The notes under the pieces are model-generated. The model saw only the letters and a program-made list of their open reading frames with translations, did no database searches and had not been told where the DNA came from. From Ceratothoa steindachneri (lineage: Eukaryota; Arthropoda; Malacostraca; Isopoda; Cymothoidae): DNA of 64,000 bases. Each line of letters begins with the position of its first letter. Position 1 is the first letter of the stretch. Made by a program: the position numbers and the translations under genes. This document shows, piece by piece, positions 18,474-30,277 of this stretch. The stretch spans positions 153,512,306-153,576,305 of the forward strand of contig OZ018326.1 in assembly GCA_963969495.1 (NCBI GenBank), read 5' to 3'.

Positions 18474-20707
18474 CTGTGTGCAGAGACGTCACTGAAGCGT
18501 CACGGATTTCATTGATATGGTACTGATACTGGACTGATATGTGTGAAGCGACCTTAAATGATCACTCCAACCACAACATTTAGCGTGAAAAGTTTTAACC
18601 TGTACATCTATAAGTGCATATTTACTAACTGTTTCTTTACTGTTCTGTCCGAAGCTTCGGTTTGACCAGAGTACTTCTTTCTGAATTGTTCGTTAATGAA
18701 TATGTGGTGCGAGTCCGGTAGCACATATGCTAAGTTTGCAGAGTTTGCTGGGGTTTGATTATTAGGAAACCACATTAGTGGGAGTCTGTTCTTTGTGAGC
18801 ATTTTATTAAGCTCGCCGGAATATTACTAAGGTTTGAATCTGTTTACAAATATGCATGTAGTATGCATAAAATTAGGGGTAGTCTCAGGTTCGCGTCAAT
18901 GTTCACCACTATGTTATATCTTTGTACCCGTTTTTTTTGCGTGTTGTTACGTAACTTGCGGTTTTTTTCCCTTACATTCTCCTCTGTTATTGCTATCCTC
19001 ATGATATTATTATTTATGCTTTAAGTGGGCAAAAATTAGAGACGCTTCGTTGCAGGTTACCACAGTTTAAGCATTTCTATGTGGAGTTTGTACATTTATA
19101 CCACCTGTTTTTGTGTCTTCTGCATTCGTAACACTTTTTTTACCCTGGAATGTACATTCCCTGGTAGTTATCCAAGGCATAGCACCTTAAGCATATCTAT
19201 ACGGATACGAAATTCTTTCTTTCGATATATTCAACCGCTATTTTTAGGTAGAATTTTAAGATTTCACTTTCTGTTGCTCTTGTCACCATTTCTGTTTTCT
19301 GAATACGACTATGGAAAGCTAGATATGTTCTTCTCCTACCTGTTAGATATTTTGTTTTGATTATTTCTTCTATCATTAGCAAGTTTTATTTCCAATTTCG
19401 CCTTTGATTTGATCCCCCGAGTGGAGCCCCTGCCCACGGGTCGAGACCATGGTATATTACCGATCTTTTTGTAATAACATTGGGCGGTGTTCATGTTGCA
19501 ACAATAGATTGCAATCAGTTGTATTATTCCCTCTACTGCGGGTGGAAGATTCGACAATATATTAGGGCTTTCCACCTGGTTGCATCTTGGCTGGTTGTTT
19601 TGAACTTCTGTTGGAACTTGGAACTGCGAAAAAATATCAAGCAAAGAAATACGAGTAGGATTTATAGACTAAGCTACACAATTTGATAAGAACTTAAATA
19701 TTATTGATCAGCCACTTTAGCTATTTATGACGAGTTACGTGGGACCCCAAATCGTTAATAATGGACGTCTGTGATAAGGAATTCCTCGCGTGAATATTCC
19801 CTTCGGTAGGGGCTTTTGACAATTAGAGTTTGAACCTTCAGCCAGTCTTTCAAATGGCCTAGAAAGTGGGTAGGGCAGCTGTCTCAGATCACCTGGATGA
19901 ACAAAAGCTTACGCAAATTGTCCACCTTCGACTTTCCATATTCTTGGATAAATGCGTCTCTAAACTCTCACAACACACCCGACCGCACGCTATTTATCGA
20001 TAAATTTTGGGACAGACTGAAAATACTTAGCGGAAGAGATTATGAAATCAACACGATGCTTTGTTGCTCGTTGAAAATGGTGGCAAACATAACCTTATCG
20101 CATAAATTAGGCTACTCGACCCGCTTCGTTGATATGTATGGCGGTAAGTTCACTGGAGCTGGAATATATGCTTGTTGAATTAGGGTCTGTCAGGAGATTG
20201 ACGTCGTTGTTGAAGCAGTGGAGCGAAGTTCGTCATGATTGAGGTTGTGGTGTAAGTTTCAGTATATGACTAATCCATGAAAGTCGTAACTTTATTGGTA
20301 TTCATTTACTTGATCTATATTTCTTTTATGTTAAAGTTATAGTAGGCGAAAAATTTGGAGATGTAAAGAAATCTGAGTTCGTGAAAAAGTTGAAAATGCA
20401 CATAAATATGTATAATTAAATGATATTTATTTAATATGATGAATGTAGATTAAGATATTAAATATTCCAAATAAATTCGCTAAATAATGGGAAGGATGCA
20501 TTGAATATTGAAGAATGCAATTCTAAGAAGAAAAATAGAGCAAGATGGGGAATTATTGTTGAGGAAATTAGATATCGGTGAAAAAAGCAAAACAGAGCTG
20601 CTAATAAAAATGCTAACGGATAAATTGCGTTTTCTAAAATGGAGGTTGGATAAAATTTGTAAAATAAATTATTTAAATCTTAATATATCACACAACTGAA
20701 GTAAATA
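18474..20707. other. unassigned sequence
   Basis: About 2.2 kb without a recognised domain, repeat ends or RNA gene. The longest open frames (93 to 102 codons, for example 19897-20178 plus and 19336-19644 minus) have no motif I recognise and AT-rich codon use like non-coding DNA. Confidence 0.45.
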
Positions 20708-20709
20708 TA

Positions 20710-21652
20710 CGAGGGGCGGTCAATAAGTTTTGCGAATCGGTAGGGCAAAAAAGAGGAAGGGGGATGACTGTTTGTGGGGGGTGTTAGGACAAGTTAGGAC
20801 AAGTCAAGACCTGCAGCCGCACGCTCCTGCCTCGTCTATTGAAGAAGCAGTAGCTGATCGCAGATTTTCAGTCATAAATCTTTCAACAATGGAGAAGGTT
20901 GAGTACCGCGCAGTAATCAAATTTTTGACCAAGGAAGGCAAGAATGAAAAAGAGATCCATGAACACATGGTTGCAGTGTACACAAACACCGCCCCTTCCT
21001 ATGCAACCATTGCTCGCTGGAATAGGGAGTTCCGCCATGGTCGTGAGTCCCTTGAAGATGACTCCCATCCAGGACGCTTGTCAGACGTGACCAACGAGGA
21101 CAATGTGGCCCGTGTGGAGAAGATGATCCTGGAAAATCGACGGGTGAAGGTCGAAGAAATCGAACGAGAACTTGGAATACCACATGGAAGTGTTATCAAC
21201 ATCATCCACGACAATTTGGCCATGACCAAGGTCTCTGCCTGTTGGGTCCCTAGAAACCTCACGAAACCTCACGCCCCACGATCGACTTCAACGTCGTCAA
21301 AGTCCACAAGGCCAGAGTTGCACAAGCTGCCATGCGCGAGTGCGGATTCGGATAGCTCAACCACCTTCCCTACAGTCCAGATCTGGCCCCTAGCGACTAC
21401 TTTTAATTCCGTCAGCTCAAGGCTGCACTGCGTGGACGCCGGTTTGGGAACGATGAAGATGTTCAGCTCGCCGTCCAGGAGTGGATTGAACAGCAGTCGG
21501 GAGATTTCTGGTTGTCGGGAATTCGAAGCCCCAGGGACAAGTTGCGCAAGTGCATTGAAGTCGAGGGTAGTTATATTGAAAAATAATAAAACACTTTCCC
21601 TAATATCTCGTTTCCTTATATCCGAATTTCAAAACTTATTGACTGCCCCTCG
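20710..21652 (+). mobile_element. internally deleted mariner, copy 1
   Basis: The 5' end CGAGGGGCGGTCAATAAGTT at 20710 and the 3' end, which reads CGAGGGGCAGTCAATAAGTT in reverse from 21652, are terminal inverted repeats. A TA precedes the left end. At 943 bp it is shorter than an autonomous mariner (about 1.3 kb) because the catalytic core is missing; the same deletion occurs in the copy at 52.1-53.8 kb. Confidence 0.88.
20889..21590 (+). pseudogene. mariner transposase lacking the catalytic core (copy 1)
   Basis: ATG 20889 begins MEKVEYRAVIKFLTKEGKN, then the HTH segment (ATIARWNREFRHGRESLEDD) and the second HTH with ELGIPHGSV and KVSACWVPRNL. A 10-bp duplication (aaacctcacg) at about 21256-21276 shifts the frame. 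After PHDRLQR the sequence goes directly to VVKVHKARVAQAAM and NHLPYSPDLAPSDYF, so the first two catalytic aspartates are absent and only the third-Asp block remains. It can bind ends at most; it cannot cut DNA. Confidence 0.88.
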
Positions 21653-21655
21653 TCG

Positions 21656-21854
<199 letters not shown>

Positions 21855-21864
21855 TGGTGACCCC
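21855..21864 (+). promoter_or_regulatory. primer-binding site
   Basis: TGGTGACCCC directly follows the LTR end. This is a common Gypsy-type primer-binding motif. The gag ATG is 33 bp downstream. Confidence 0.6.
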
Positions 21865-21897
21865 TTTTCCTTGAACTAAACGTAATCATACAACAAA

Positions 21898-22188
21898 ATG
21901 GATTCACGAGGCGACTCATCAAGTCATCAACAAGCTGCTCATTTTCTACATCATGAAGTGGAGCGTGCCAACTCAATTACAATCAGACCTCCTGTGTTCA
22001 ATGAAACAGCGGTGGCGGGATTCAAAATTGTGGAAGCACAATTCCACATCTCAAGGATAATTCGGGAGGATACAAAATTCTACGATATCTTTGCTGCATT
22101 ACCTCCCGAGACAGTCGATCTACTTCAAGCTGTATTCCTTTCATCGGAGGACTACTCTCTGCTTCGGAAAGAAGTGCAAAGTGTTTAA
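21898..22188 (+). CDS. Gypsy-like gag N-terminal fragment
   Basis: 96 codons from the first ATG after the primer-binding site. PPVFNETAVAGFKIVEAQFH resembles the start of Ty3/Gypsy gag proteins, in which a P.F....  WF...EAQF segment opens the matrix-capsid region; here the Trp is Gly. LPPETVDLL fits the next helix. The frame ends at 22186-22188 (TAA), far short of a full gag, and no pol follows, so the element is truncated. It belongs to a different family from the Gypsy at 44.9-50.6 kb. Confidence 0.6.
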   Translation: MDSRGDSSSHQQAAHFLHHEVERANSITIRPPVFNETAVAGFKIVEAQFHISRIIREDTKFYDIFAALPPETVDLLQAVFLSSEDYSLLRKEVQSV

Positions 22189-22963
22189 AAAATAATAATA
22201 CCAGAATAGTGTAATAAATCCCAGTGTAAATAAGTTTAAAAGTATATATTCAGTCCCTATTTAGTTTTAAATATGAAAAGTATAAATAGTGAAAAATTAA
22301 GTGTCCAGTAATGAGAACAATATATATATTTGGGGTGTGTGAAAAAAATAGTGTAGACATCAATATAAAGTTAATTCTGTTTAATTAGGGAAAGTGGTGT
22401 GGTACCTACACACAAAGTAACGTACATAAAAGAGGTTTAGTTCACTACGAGAAAATGCAGCTACTTTATGCACGACGCTTTAATCAATGTTGTTAAATCG
22501 CTTGGCATAACATAGGTTATACAAAGAATCTGAGAACTGCTGACCCATCTGAAATCCAAGTTATGCAGTCAAGAATAACAAATGAAATACGGATGTTTAT
22601 AATGTTCTAGGCGCGCGGACAGAGCTGTAGGTATGCTTAGAAATATAATTAACTTATACTGCAGCCAATGATAGAAGTAAAGGAACGGCATAATAAAGTT
22701 GTGGCGTGCACACACGCACGCAAACATAATTTTGTTCGCATTTAAGTACTGTAGTTCCTGCGTCCGAACGTTCTAAAGTACTTCTGAATTTATTTAAAGT
22801 ACATCTATGTTTATTCATAATATGTTAACACACTCCACGTTCTCGCGGCGAACTCCTGGGGTTCTGCAACCACATTATAGAATCGAATAAGATTAAAAAA
22901 TACCTCAAAAGATGAGCATTTTGAAATCTTGGGAAATTCTATAATTGGTTCACAGTAAACCAT

Positions 22964-23036
<73 letters not shown>

Positions 23037-23575
23037 GTGGGCTTTGTTGCATTTATTGCTTACTCACGTCTTATAATTGTAAGGCGTAGATATTAATTAT
23101 TTATTAAACACTGGGAGTTTTCTCGGGCCTGTAGTACTCTGGGGTTCGAACCAAGTAGTAAACATTCGTATGAAAAATATAAATAGTTCACACAAAATCT
23201 TCGGGGAACGTTTATCATTTACCACTTGACTTTACCTCCTTTTGCAAATACAATGTACGAGAAAAATAATCATAACACGAAAATTTTAGCAGTCATTCAA
23301 AAAATGGATTTCAGCCGTGTTTATGTGCAAACAGTTTGAGCGTTATTAACTTTTAAATCTATCGTGGCGCTGATTGGACAATTATTGCAGTGTTTATGTC
23401 TAAAAGCTGATTGGTCAATTTGTTAACGCTAGGGTCTTGTTTTCCAAATATGAACATAAGTATGACGATTAAATGCCGGATTGCGTAAAAAAATTTCTTA
23501 CTCAAGAAGAACCTTACGCAATGGACACCTTCAACTTTGAAAGGCGAAATTCATCGTTTTTGCATCGTTCCTAAT
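22189..23575. other. unassigned sequence with one (AT)n tract
   Basis: AT-rich, with no recognised coding region. (AT)n occupies 22967-23032. A stretch near 23372-23400 (GGCGCTGATTGGACAATTAT) resembles 48134-48165, suggesting a minor dispersed repeat. Confidence 0.45.
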
Positions 23576-23980
23576 TCAAGAAAGACGATACAGAAGAGAC
23601 CTTAACTGTCCGACGAGACGATTACTGGACTCTCCACAAAGACGAACTCTTACTTTCCTATCCATCCTCTTTAGGACGAGTCGGGTAGGGAAGCTTGAAG
23701 TCTCCTTAGATACATACTTGTGCAGGAGCCATATCTGAACCGGGTGGCTAACTCGGCGCAGGCTGAAGCTTAGCCCGGGATGGGTTAGGTCCCGTGTGAG
23801 CAGCGGGCACAAATCAGGTGGAGCAAACACTGCTAGGGCTAGGGTATAGGTAGGGAGGTAGGGAATACCGACTCGCCAGTTGAATAAGCCGATCAGAATA
23901 AACGGATAAAACAGCAAGCTATATCTACCTACTCTCTTTTCATTCTCTTTAGCCGATGAAAAAAAAACCCGGATAGTAAG

Positions 23981-25076
23981 ATGGGCACCACTAAACGGGT
24001 CCCTTTTCGCGTCCAGAAGGGCGCGCAAAAACCCGACAGGAGCAATGTATTGCGGATAATCTACGGGGAACTCGGTGTAGTGCTAGTTAGACTACTAGAC
24101 TACACTAACTCCTACATCGCGATCTGCCAAAACGCTAGAGATGTGGACAAAATCCTTTCGGAAAAAGCCACAGAGGAACTAACAAGGATTAGATTGGAGG
24201 TTAAAGTGCCTACCCAAATAGTGGCCCAAAAAACTGTATACTGCCGTCAAATCGCCCCCTGGATAGGAGAACATAACGCGAACGAGATTAAGAGAGAGCA
24301 CAACATGGGCATAGGTAAAACAAATAATTAAGTTCACCAACCATGCAAACAATACAGAATATTCTCACGTTTTCAAAGTAATATTCCGTGAAACAAATCG
24401 GGCTGTGAAGGCGAGGGAATCACGTGTTCTCGTATTTAATCTAAATATCACGCCCGATCAAATCAAAACAGATGAATTCATCAATATACTAACTTGCTTT
24501 AACTGCTACGCGCTCGAGAAACACAATACAAGGGACTGTCCAATAAGAGACATAAAATGGTGCTCTGAGTGCAGCGAGAAAAATCATACATGGCGTGAAT
24601 TTAGTTCATAGAAGAAAAAATGTTTGAACTGCAATGGAAACCATCGTACCCTGGCAATGGCATGTCCGATGAAGAGAGAACATATTGAGAATAAGAAAAG
24701 AGAGAGGGCTAGAGCAGAAGAAGAAAAGCAGAACCTTACATTCACTAAAGTTGCTAAAGCCACAGCCGAAAAGATCCAACCGGTTAGAAATGTCATCGAA
24801 GTCAAGCAAGTGGAGTCCCTGAATATATTAGCTTTTATTCTAGACGCACATGTGTTGAATGTAGCAAACTCGGGCTCATATTCAAGGGAATTAAATCTAA
24901 TGCTGAAAAACAACATGTTAGACGATATGTGGTTCCCTGAAAAGCCACCATCGGCGGAGATATTGAGCATCCAATACAAACCAACAAAAATAGACCAAAC
25001 TCAAGCACAACAAAAGGCCCCTAGCCAAGAAAAAAACACGGAGACTAACAGGGCACGAATAGAGACCCTATGCTAA
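23981..25076 (+). pseudogene. LINE E ORF1 (gag-like, zinc knuckles)
   Basis: ATG 23981 opens 116 codons (MGTTKRVPFRVQKGAQKPDR). After a frameshift, 24405-24611 holds the first knuckle, CFNCYALEKHNTRDCP, and CSECSEKNHTWREF. A TAG at 24609-24611 precedes CLNCNGNHRTLAMACP, the third knuckle, and a Lys/Arg/Glu-rich coiled coil to 25076. Three CCHC-type motifs in a row are typical of ORF1 in I/Jockey LINEs, where they bind the element RNA. Not functional as it stands. Confidence 0.72.
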
Positions 25077-25530
25077 GGAAGACTACACAAAAAGGACGAG
25101 AAGAAGAGATGGAGATAGAAGTCGTCACAGGCAACAACAATAATAAGGAAGTGAAAGCAGCAAACCAGACCCAAGAAGGAACGAACCCAGCTCCCTCCCC
25201 AAAGCTTGTGAAAGAAAGGGATGAAGATCATTAAGACTTCAACCTAAAGATCTACGCCTCTGAAGAAAAGCCCTCCCCAGATAACAAAGAAGACCTGGCA
25301 CAAGGTATCAAAAAGGGAATATATAAATATGATTACGAAGGCCCGTATTCATACTGTGAGGTATTCGCAATGTTTACATCAGGCAGCCTAAAAATCCCGC
25401 AGGAACTACGCTGTACGCCGAAGAAGGAAGAATTCAAGAAAAAAAGAAGTGGAAGGACAAAATCACCTATCGAGCGCGAAGCGCATAAAGCAGAGAGAAG
25501 AGGAAGTAGAGAGGAAAGAAAACACAAATA

Positions 25531-26116
25531 ATGGCCCACGCAAGAAAATTTAAAATAATATGCCACAACGTAGCTGGATGGAACGAGAAAGGATTCTCTG
25601 TGAGCAACGCATACTTAAAAGAAGATCCGGACATCATAATGCTAAATGAGATCAATATAGACCCAGAAAGAAACAAAATCAATATGTTCAACTACACTGT
25701 AATCACCAAGACCACAAACGACATCAACTACGACCCACGTCGCTATGGCAATCCGTAATGATATAAACTACTAAAAATTCAAAGACCTTGACGAATCATA
25801 CCTAGCGATAAGTATTAAAACAGCAACAGGCAATCTTTTAGTTGCAATGGGCTACCAACCTCCAAGGAGAGACTTCTTGGCCCTATACAACTTCACAGAA
25901 ATTGTCGACCACAGAGACCAAACAGTCTTCATGGACGACTTAAATGCCCGAAGTAGAGCTTCCGGCTACACTCGGAACCACAATAGAGCCAGAAGAAACC
26001 TCGACCAACTACTGGAAAGAAGGATAGTAGAGCGTCTGGGACCGGAATTTCCAACGTATCTGGGCCAGAATAATGCAACAAAACCAGATATAATTTTGGC
26101 AACCCCGAACCTTTAG
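25531..26116 (+). pseudogene. LINE E ORF2 endonuclease
   Basis: ATG 25531 starts MAHARKFKIICHNVAGWNEK, the conserved N-terminal Asn/Gly segment of APE-type endonucleases, then PDIIMLNEINID (catalytic Glu). After a frame break, VFMDDLNARSRASGYTRN stands for the GDFN.R motif (Gly is Met) and PDIILATPN for the PDL segment. The SDH block is decayed (TSYH followed by a stop near 26163). Confidence 0.65.
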
Positions 26117-26439
26117 TTCAATTACATCATAAAGAAAGGCCCTCCATCAACTAGCTACCACTAAATGGTGGTCATGACTTTGTCTATGAACCCCATTCAA
26201 GTCAAGTGCCCACCGAGAAAATCATATAGACAGGCCGATTGGACCAACTATGAAGAAGAGCTCGCCAATTACGGTCAGAGAGACCTAACTGAGGCCTCAC
26301 TAGAAGAAATAGACAACGAGATCGACGACATCATGGAGGCGCTTGTCAGGGCTGCTAAAAAAACATGTTCCCGCAACAACGTACAGAACTTTACCGCATC
26401 CAATCAGGTCAGCCCAAATAGAAAATATATAAAAGGAAT

Positions 26440-28420
26440 ATAAAGACACAATAAATTCAATCGAACGAAATGACCTTCAGAGAGGCGATCGTGCAAAGCT
26501 GCGGCACGTGAAAGACCAACTGATAGAGGAAATAAAAAAAAGAAAGAAACAGAAGGTGGGACCGTTTCGTGGAAGCTATAGATAATGAATTGAATCCTAC
26601 CAAAATATGGCAGAAAATTCATATTGCCAGGGGAAAGAGAAGGTCGAGGCCAAAAATCAAACTCCAGAACGAGGATGGAATAGAAAATGAGCCCCAAGAA
26701 ATTGAAGAAATGTTCCGGGGACATTGGAGGAAGGTTTTTTGATATCTCCCCCAACGAAAATGAGGATTTCGACGGCGACCATGAAGCAAGAGTGGTAGAG
26801 GAATTGGAACAAAATCGTCAAGAAGCAGTCCCCAAGATAGTTACTTCACCAACACTATTAGTAGAGCAAGGGATCAAGCCGATAACCCTACAAACATTCC
26901 AAAAACGCTCAAGGCTATTAAACAGAAGGCACCTTGAGCATCGGGGATAGCAAAAGAAAACCTAATACGCGCGCACCAGTCACCTTTTTTGTCACGGATA
27001 GCAGCAGCATTCAACGACTCTCTAAGCGCAGGATACTTCCTAGATGCACTAAAAAGGGGGAAGATTATCTTTCTACCGAAATCTGGTAAGCCATCAAAAA
27101 AAAACAGGAAATTTCAGGCCAATCACACTACTGGAGACAGTTGCAAAATTAATGGAGAGAGCTATAAACGATAGACTAGTCAAGCACTTGGAAGAGAGAA
27201 CACTGATTCCAAACCATCAGCACGGATTCAAAAAGAACAGAAATACTGAGACTGCCATAGTCATTCTGGTCGAATCACTTGCAAAGGCCAAATCCGATAG
27301 AAACTACATAGACATCGTACTCAGAGACGTCCAAAAGGCGTTTGATGAAGTTTGGAGAATTGGCCTGAAATATAAAATCAAAAGACTTGGGCTACCCTCC
27401 GCCCTAACCAAATGCCCCTGCGATTATATAACTGACAGGGCGGCGTTCATCTCAATAGCAGGCTTCGATGGCCCGGACTTCGAAGTCTTACAAGGTGTCC
27501 CCCAAGGGGACTGTATAAGCCCAACACCTTACAGCATATATACGATGGATCTACCAAGGCCGGTCCATGATACAACAACGTATATCCAATTCGCCGACGA
27601 CATCACAATAGTGGCGAACAGCACATATAGACCCTTCCCCCCAACCATGGCCAGAATCACAGCGGCCGAAATTGTCAATGTTAATGAGTTTGAACGAAAA
27701 TGGAAAATTCGCACCAATCCAGAGAAGTTCTCAATTATTCCGGTGGGGAGGCGTCTGACCTCAAGAGTAGTGGTTGAAGAGAAGAGATACCACTATGTAA
27801 ATTAAGAAAATGTACTCGGGCTAAAGATCACCCGAAGTGGCTATTGTAAACACATTGCGAATAGAATCAACCAGGCAAAAACACATCTAGTAAAACTGTT
27901 CCAACTCAGAAATCTAAAGAGAAAAACCCAAAGAAAATATACAACGCCATCTGCAAAGCCACGTTGCTCTACCCAGCTATCCCAATGAACCGTCTCTCGA
28001 AAACAAACGCAGTGAAGCTTCAAAGAGTGAAAAATTCAGCGGTATACATAATCACCAACGCAAGAAGGAGAGAGTGAAAAAAAATAAGTGATCTTCATAA
28101 CGAGATAGAACTCCCAACTACGAACGTGTCTTTACACAGAATAGCAGTTGAGGTGTGGGACAAACTGGATCGTATAATGAACGACGACGAGAAAAGAGCG
28201 ATTGATATTCCACATAACCACAGAGTAATCAACCGCGGTAACTATAGAAGCGGTATAACCGATTCGAAGGAGGAACCGCCCCCAAGATACACTGCAAGGT
28301 GAGATTGCAGACTCAAAGCAGAAAACATACCAATGAAATCCGCAACAAAAAGAAAATCAAGAAATACCAAATACCGAATAACTACAGAGGCGTGAAAGCC
28401 CCATCAAGAATACAGAAGAA
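26440..28420 (+). pseudogene. LINE E ORF2 reverse transcriptase and C terminus
   Basis: KIIFLPKSGK and NFRPITLLETVAKLMERAIN (frames shifted near 27110) lead into NHQHGFKKNRNTETAIVIL, RDVQKAFDEVW (motif A, catalytic Asp), GVPQGDCISPTPYSIYT (motif B) and QFADDITIV (motif C). The open part is 27152-27805. Downstream frames show a C-terminal region with LLYPAIPMNRLSK, LQRVKNSAVYIIT and PHNHRVINRGNYR. No RNase H motif is apparent. At least six breaks disable it. Confidence 0.75.
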
Positions 28421-28470
28421 TAATAAGGAAAAATAAAAAATAAGAACCAAAGAGATGGCTGGTCACCCAG

Positions 28471-28919
<449 letters not shown>

Positions 28920-29004
28920 CCTAGTTTTCATCTACAAAGCTTGAGTATTATATTCAGTAAGAAGGACAAAACGAAGAAGGCGGGTCCCATCTTTAATTCC
29001 AACG

Positions 29005-29033
29005 TTTCGGGTTATTACAAAACCCCTCTTCAG
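29005..29033 (-). ncRNA. hammerhead-like ribozyme core, left arm
   Basis: Read on the minus strand: CTGAAGA (29033-29027), a stem II of GGGTT with AACCC, then GAAA (29008-29005) and CGTT. CUGANGA...GAAA is the hammerhead core, and such ribozymes are known in Penelope-like LTRs. Stems I and III are short and not convincing by eye, so this is a motif call. Confidence 0.5.
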
Positions 29034-29269
29034 GAGCTAAAAACAAATTCTAAATGAGTAATCTAAGCCTAAAAACATTAATAACAGCACAAGTTCAAAG
29101 TTAAAAACTACAGATCAGAGAAAATGACAAAAATGACGTTAAAAATATAAAATGAACGTTACGTTAATGAACAAACAAAATAGTGAGGTAAAGTACAGCA
29201 AAATATTTGTAAAGAGATACTATCAATTAAGGACAAACAAAGTAAACGTAATATTACAAAATTAAATAA

Positions 29270-29452
29270 TTGAAATGGAAAAAATTACCGTCGCTACGAG
29301 AATTCCCGAAGGAAGTTAAAGAAGGTCTGCTTGATTTGGAATTTCTTGAAATTTGCCGTAATGGTCATGTATTTCTCAATTTTTTACATTTCAAGCTATA
29401 CAGGAAATCTCTCTATTCTAGTTATTTTTATCTTTCCTTTTTGGATTACCTA
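29270..29452 (+). pseudogene. Penelope-like protein, N-terminal piece
   Basis: The frame from ATG 29270 encodes LPSLREFPKEVKEG, DLEFLEICRNGHVFLNFLHF and KLYRKSLYSS, fitting the N-terminal L..FL..CR....P.F..FK pattern of Penelope-like proteins. It is cut at codon Leu (29450-29452) by element H1; the sequence after H1 continues in the same frame when H1 and one copy of the 4-bp repeat are ignored. Confidence 0.75.
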
Positions 29453-30273
29453 TATAGCAATGCCTCTGGGCATTCCTATAATAAAAACCTCCTGGGAAAC
29501 TTAAATATATATATCATCATTATGTATACAATTCAATTCTTTGGTCATTTAAATAATTCATTATGCATTACTTTAACTTGTCAATTTAATTATTTCACGT
29601 TTACTGTTAATTTAATCATTTTACTTAACTTTGTAAATTTAAACTTTCAAATTAATTTACTTCAACCTTTGTAAATCAAATCATATATGTTAAACTTAAT
29701 AATTAATTAATTTATTTATTTTACCTGCCAATTCAATTAACGTATACTGTTACAAACAACATCTATTAAATTTCACACACAAACAAACAAACACACGTTC
29801 CCAGCTCGACCAAATAAGCAGGCTTTCTGCCCACTTCACTCGCCGCTTTCGTCGTCTAAAGCCTCCAATTCACAGTCCATTATAGATACTTTAAAATACT
29901 CTAAATTACTACACTATATTACTTATAGCTCAATATTATTTACTATATCAAAAATACTCTATTATACTCTATATTACTATATTATTATTTACTCTATTAT
30001 TCACTCTATATTGTTTCACCATATTATTCACCATAATTACTTAACCTACTTATCTCTGTACATTCGTTGATTTTTATAAATATATATATATTTGTGTAAT
30101 TCTCTTTCTTAACGCCCAAGTCAATATTCCAAAATTTATTTGCTGTCGCCTCTAGGCCTAAAGCTAACGGCAGACATCTTGGATCAAACAAAATTTATGT
30201 GTATGTTTTTCGAAACACTATTTCTGCTGATTTATTAACCGAATATAAATCACATTGATAACCATACACTATA
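29453..30273 (+). mobile_element. element H1 (family H), 821 bp
   Basis: The start TATAGCAATGCC is followed by GGGCATTCCTATA, so the terminus itself can fold into a hairpin. The end is CATACACTATA. It is flanked by the 4-bp direct repeat CCTA (29449-29452 and 30274-30277). The body is non-coding and AT-rich. Two related copies, H2 and H3, lie at 44956-45830 and 46086-46638. Superfamily unknown. Confidence 0.8.
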
Positions 30274-30277
30274 CCTA

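Larger units (their letters stand above)
23576..28470 (+). mobile_element. LINE family E (I/Jockey-like), decayed
   Basis: A 4.9-kb plus-strand non-LTR element carries ORF1 with CCHC knuckles, an endonuclease, a reverse transcriptase and a C-terminal domain, all broken by frameshifts and stops. The RT sequence (RDVQKAFDEVW, GVPQGDCISPTPYSIYT, QFADDIT) differs clearly from families A, B, D, F and G and looks closest to the I/Jockey side of the non-LTR tree. Ends are approximate. Confidence 0.75.

Noticed and set aside
19336..19644. 102-codon minus-strand frame as a host gene
   Set aside because: No domain, no splice or promoter context, and no sign of coding constraint that I can see.
29453..30273. 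Family H as Helitrons, because of the terminal hairpin
   Set aside because: Helitrons end in CTRR, insert between A and T and make no target duplication; H elements have TATAG...CTATA ends and 4-bp flanking repeats.
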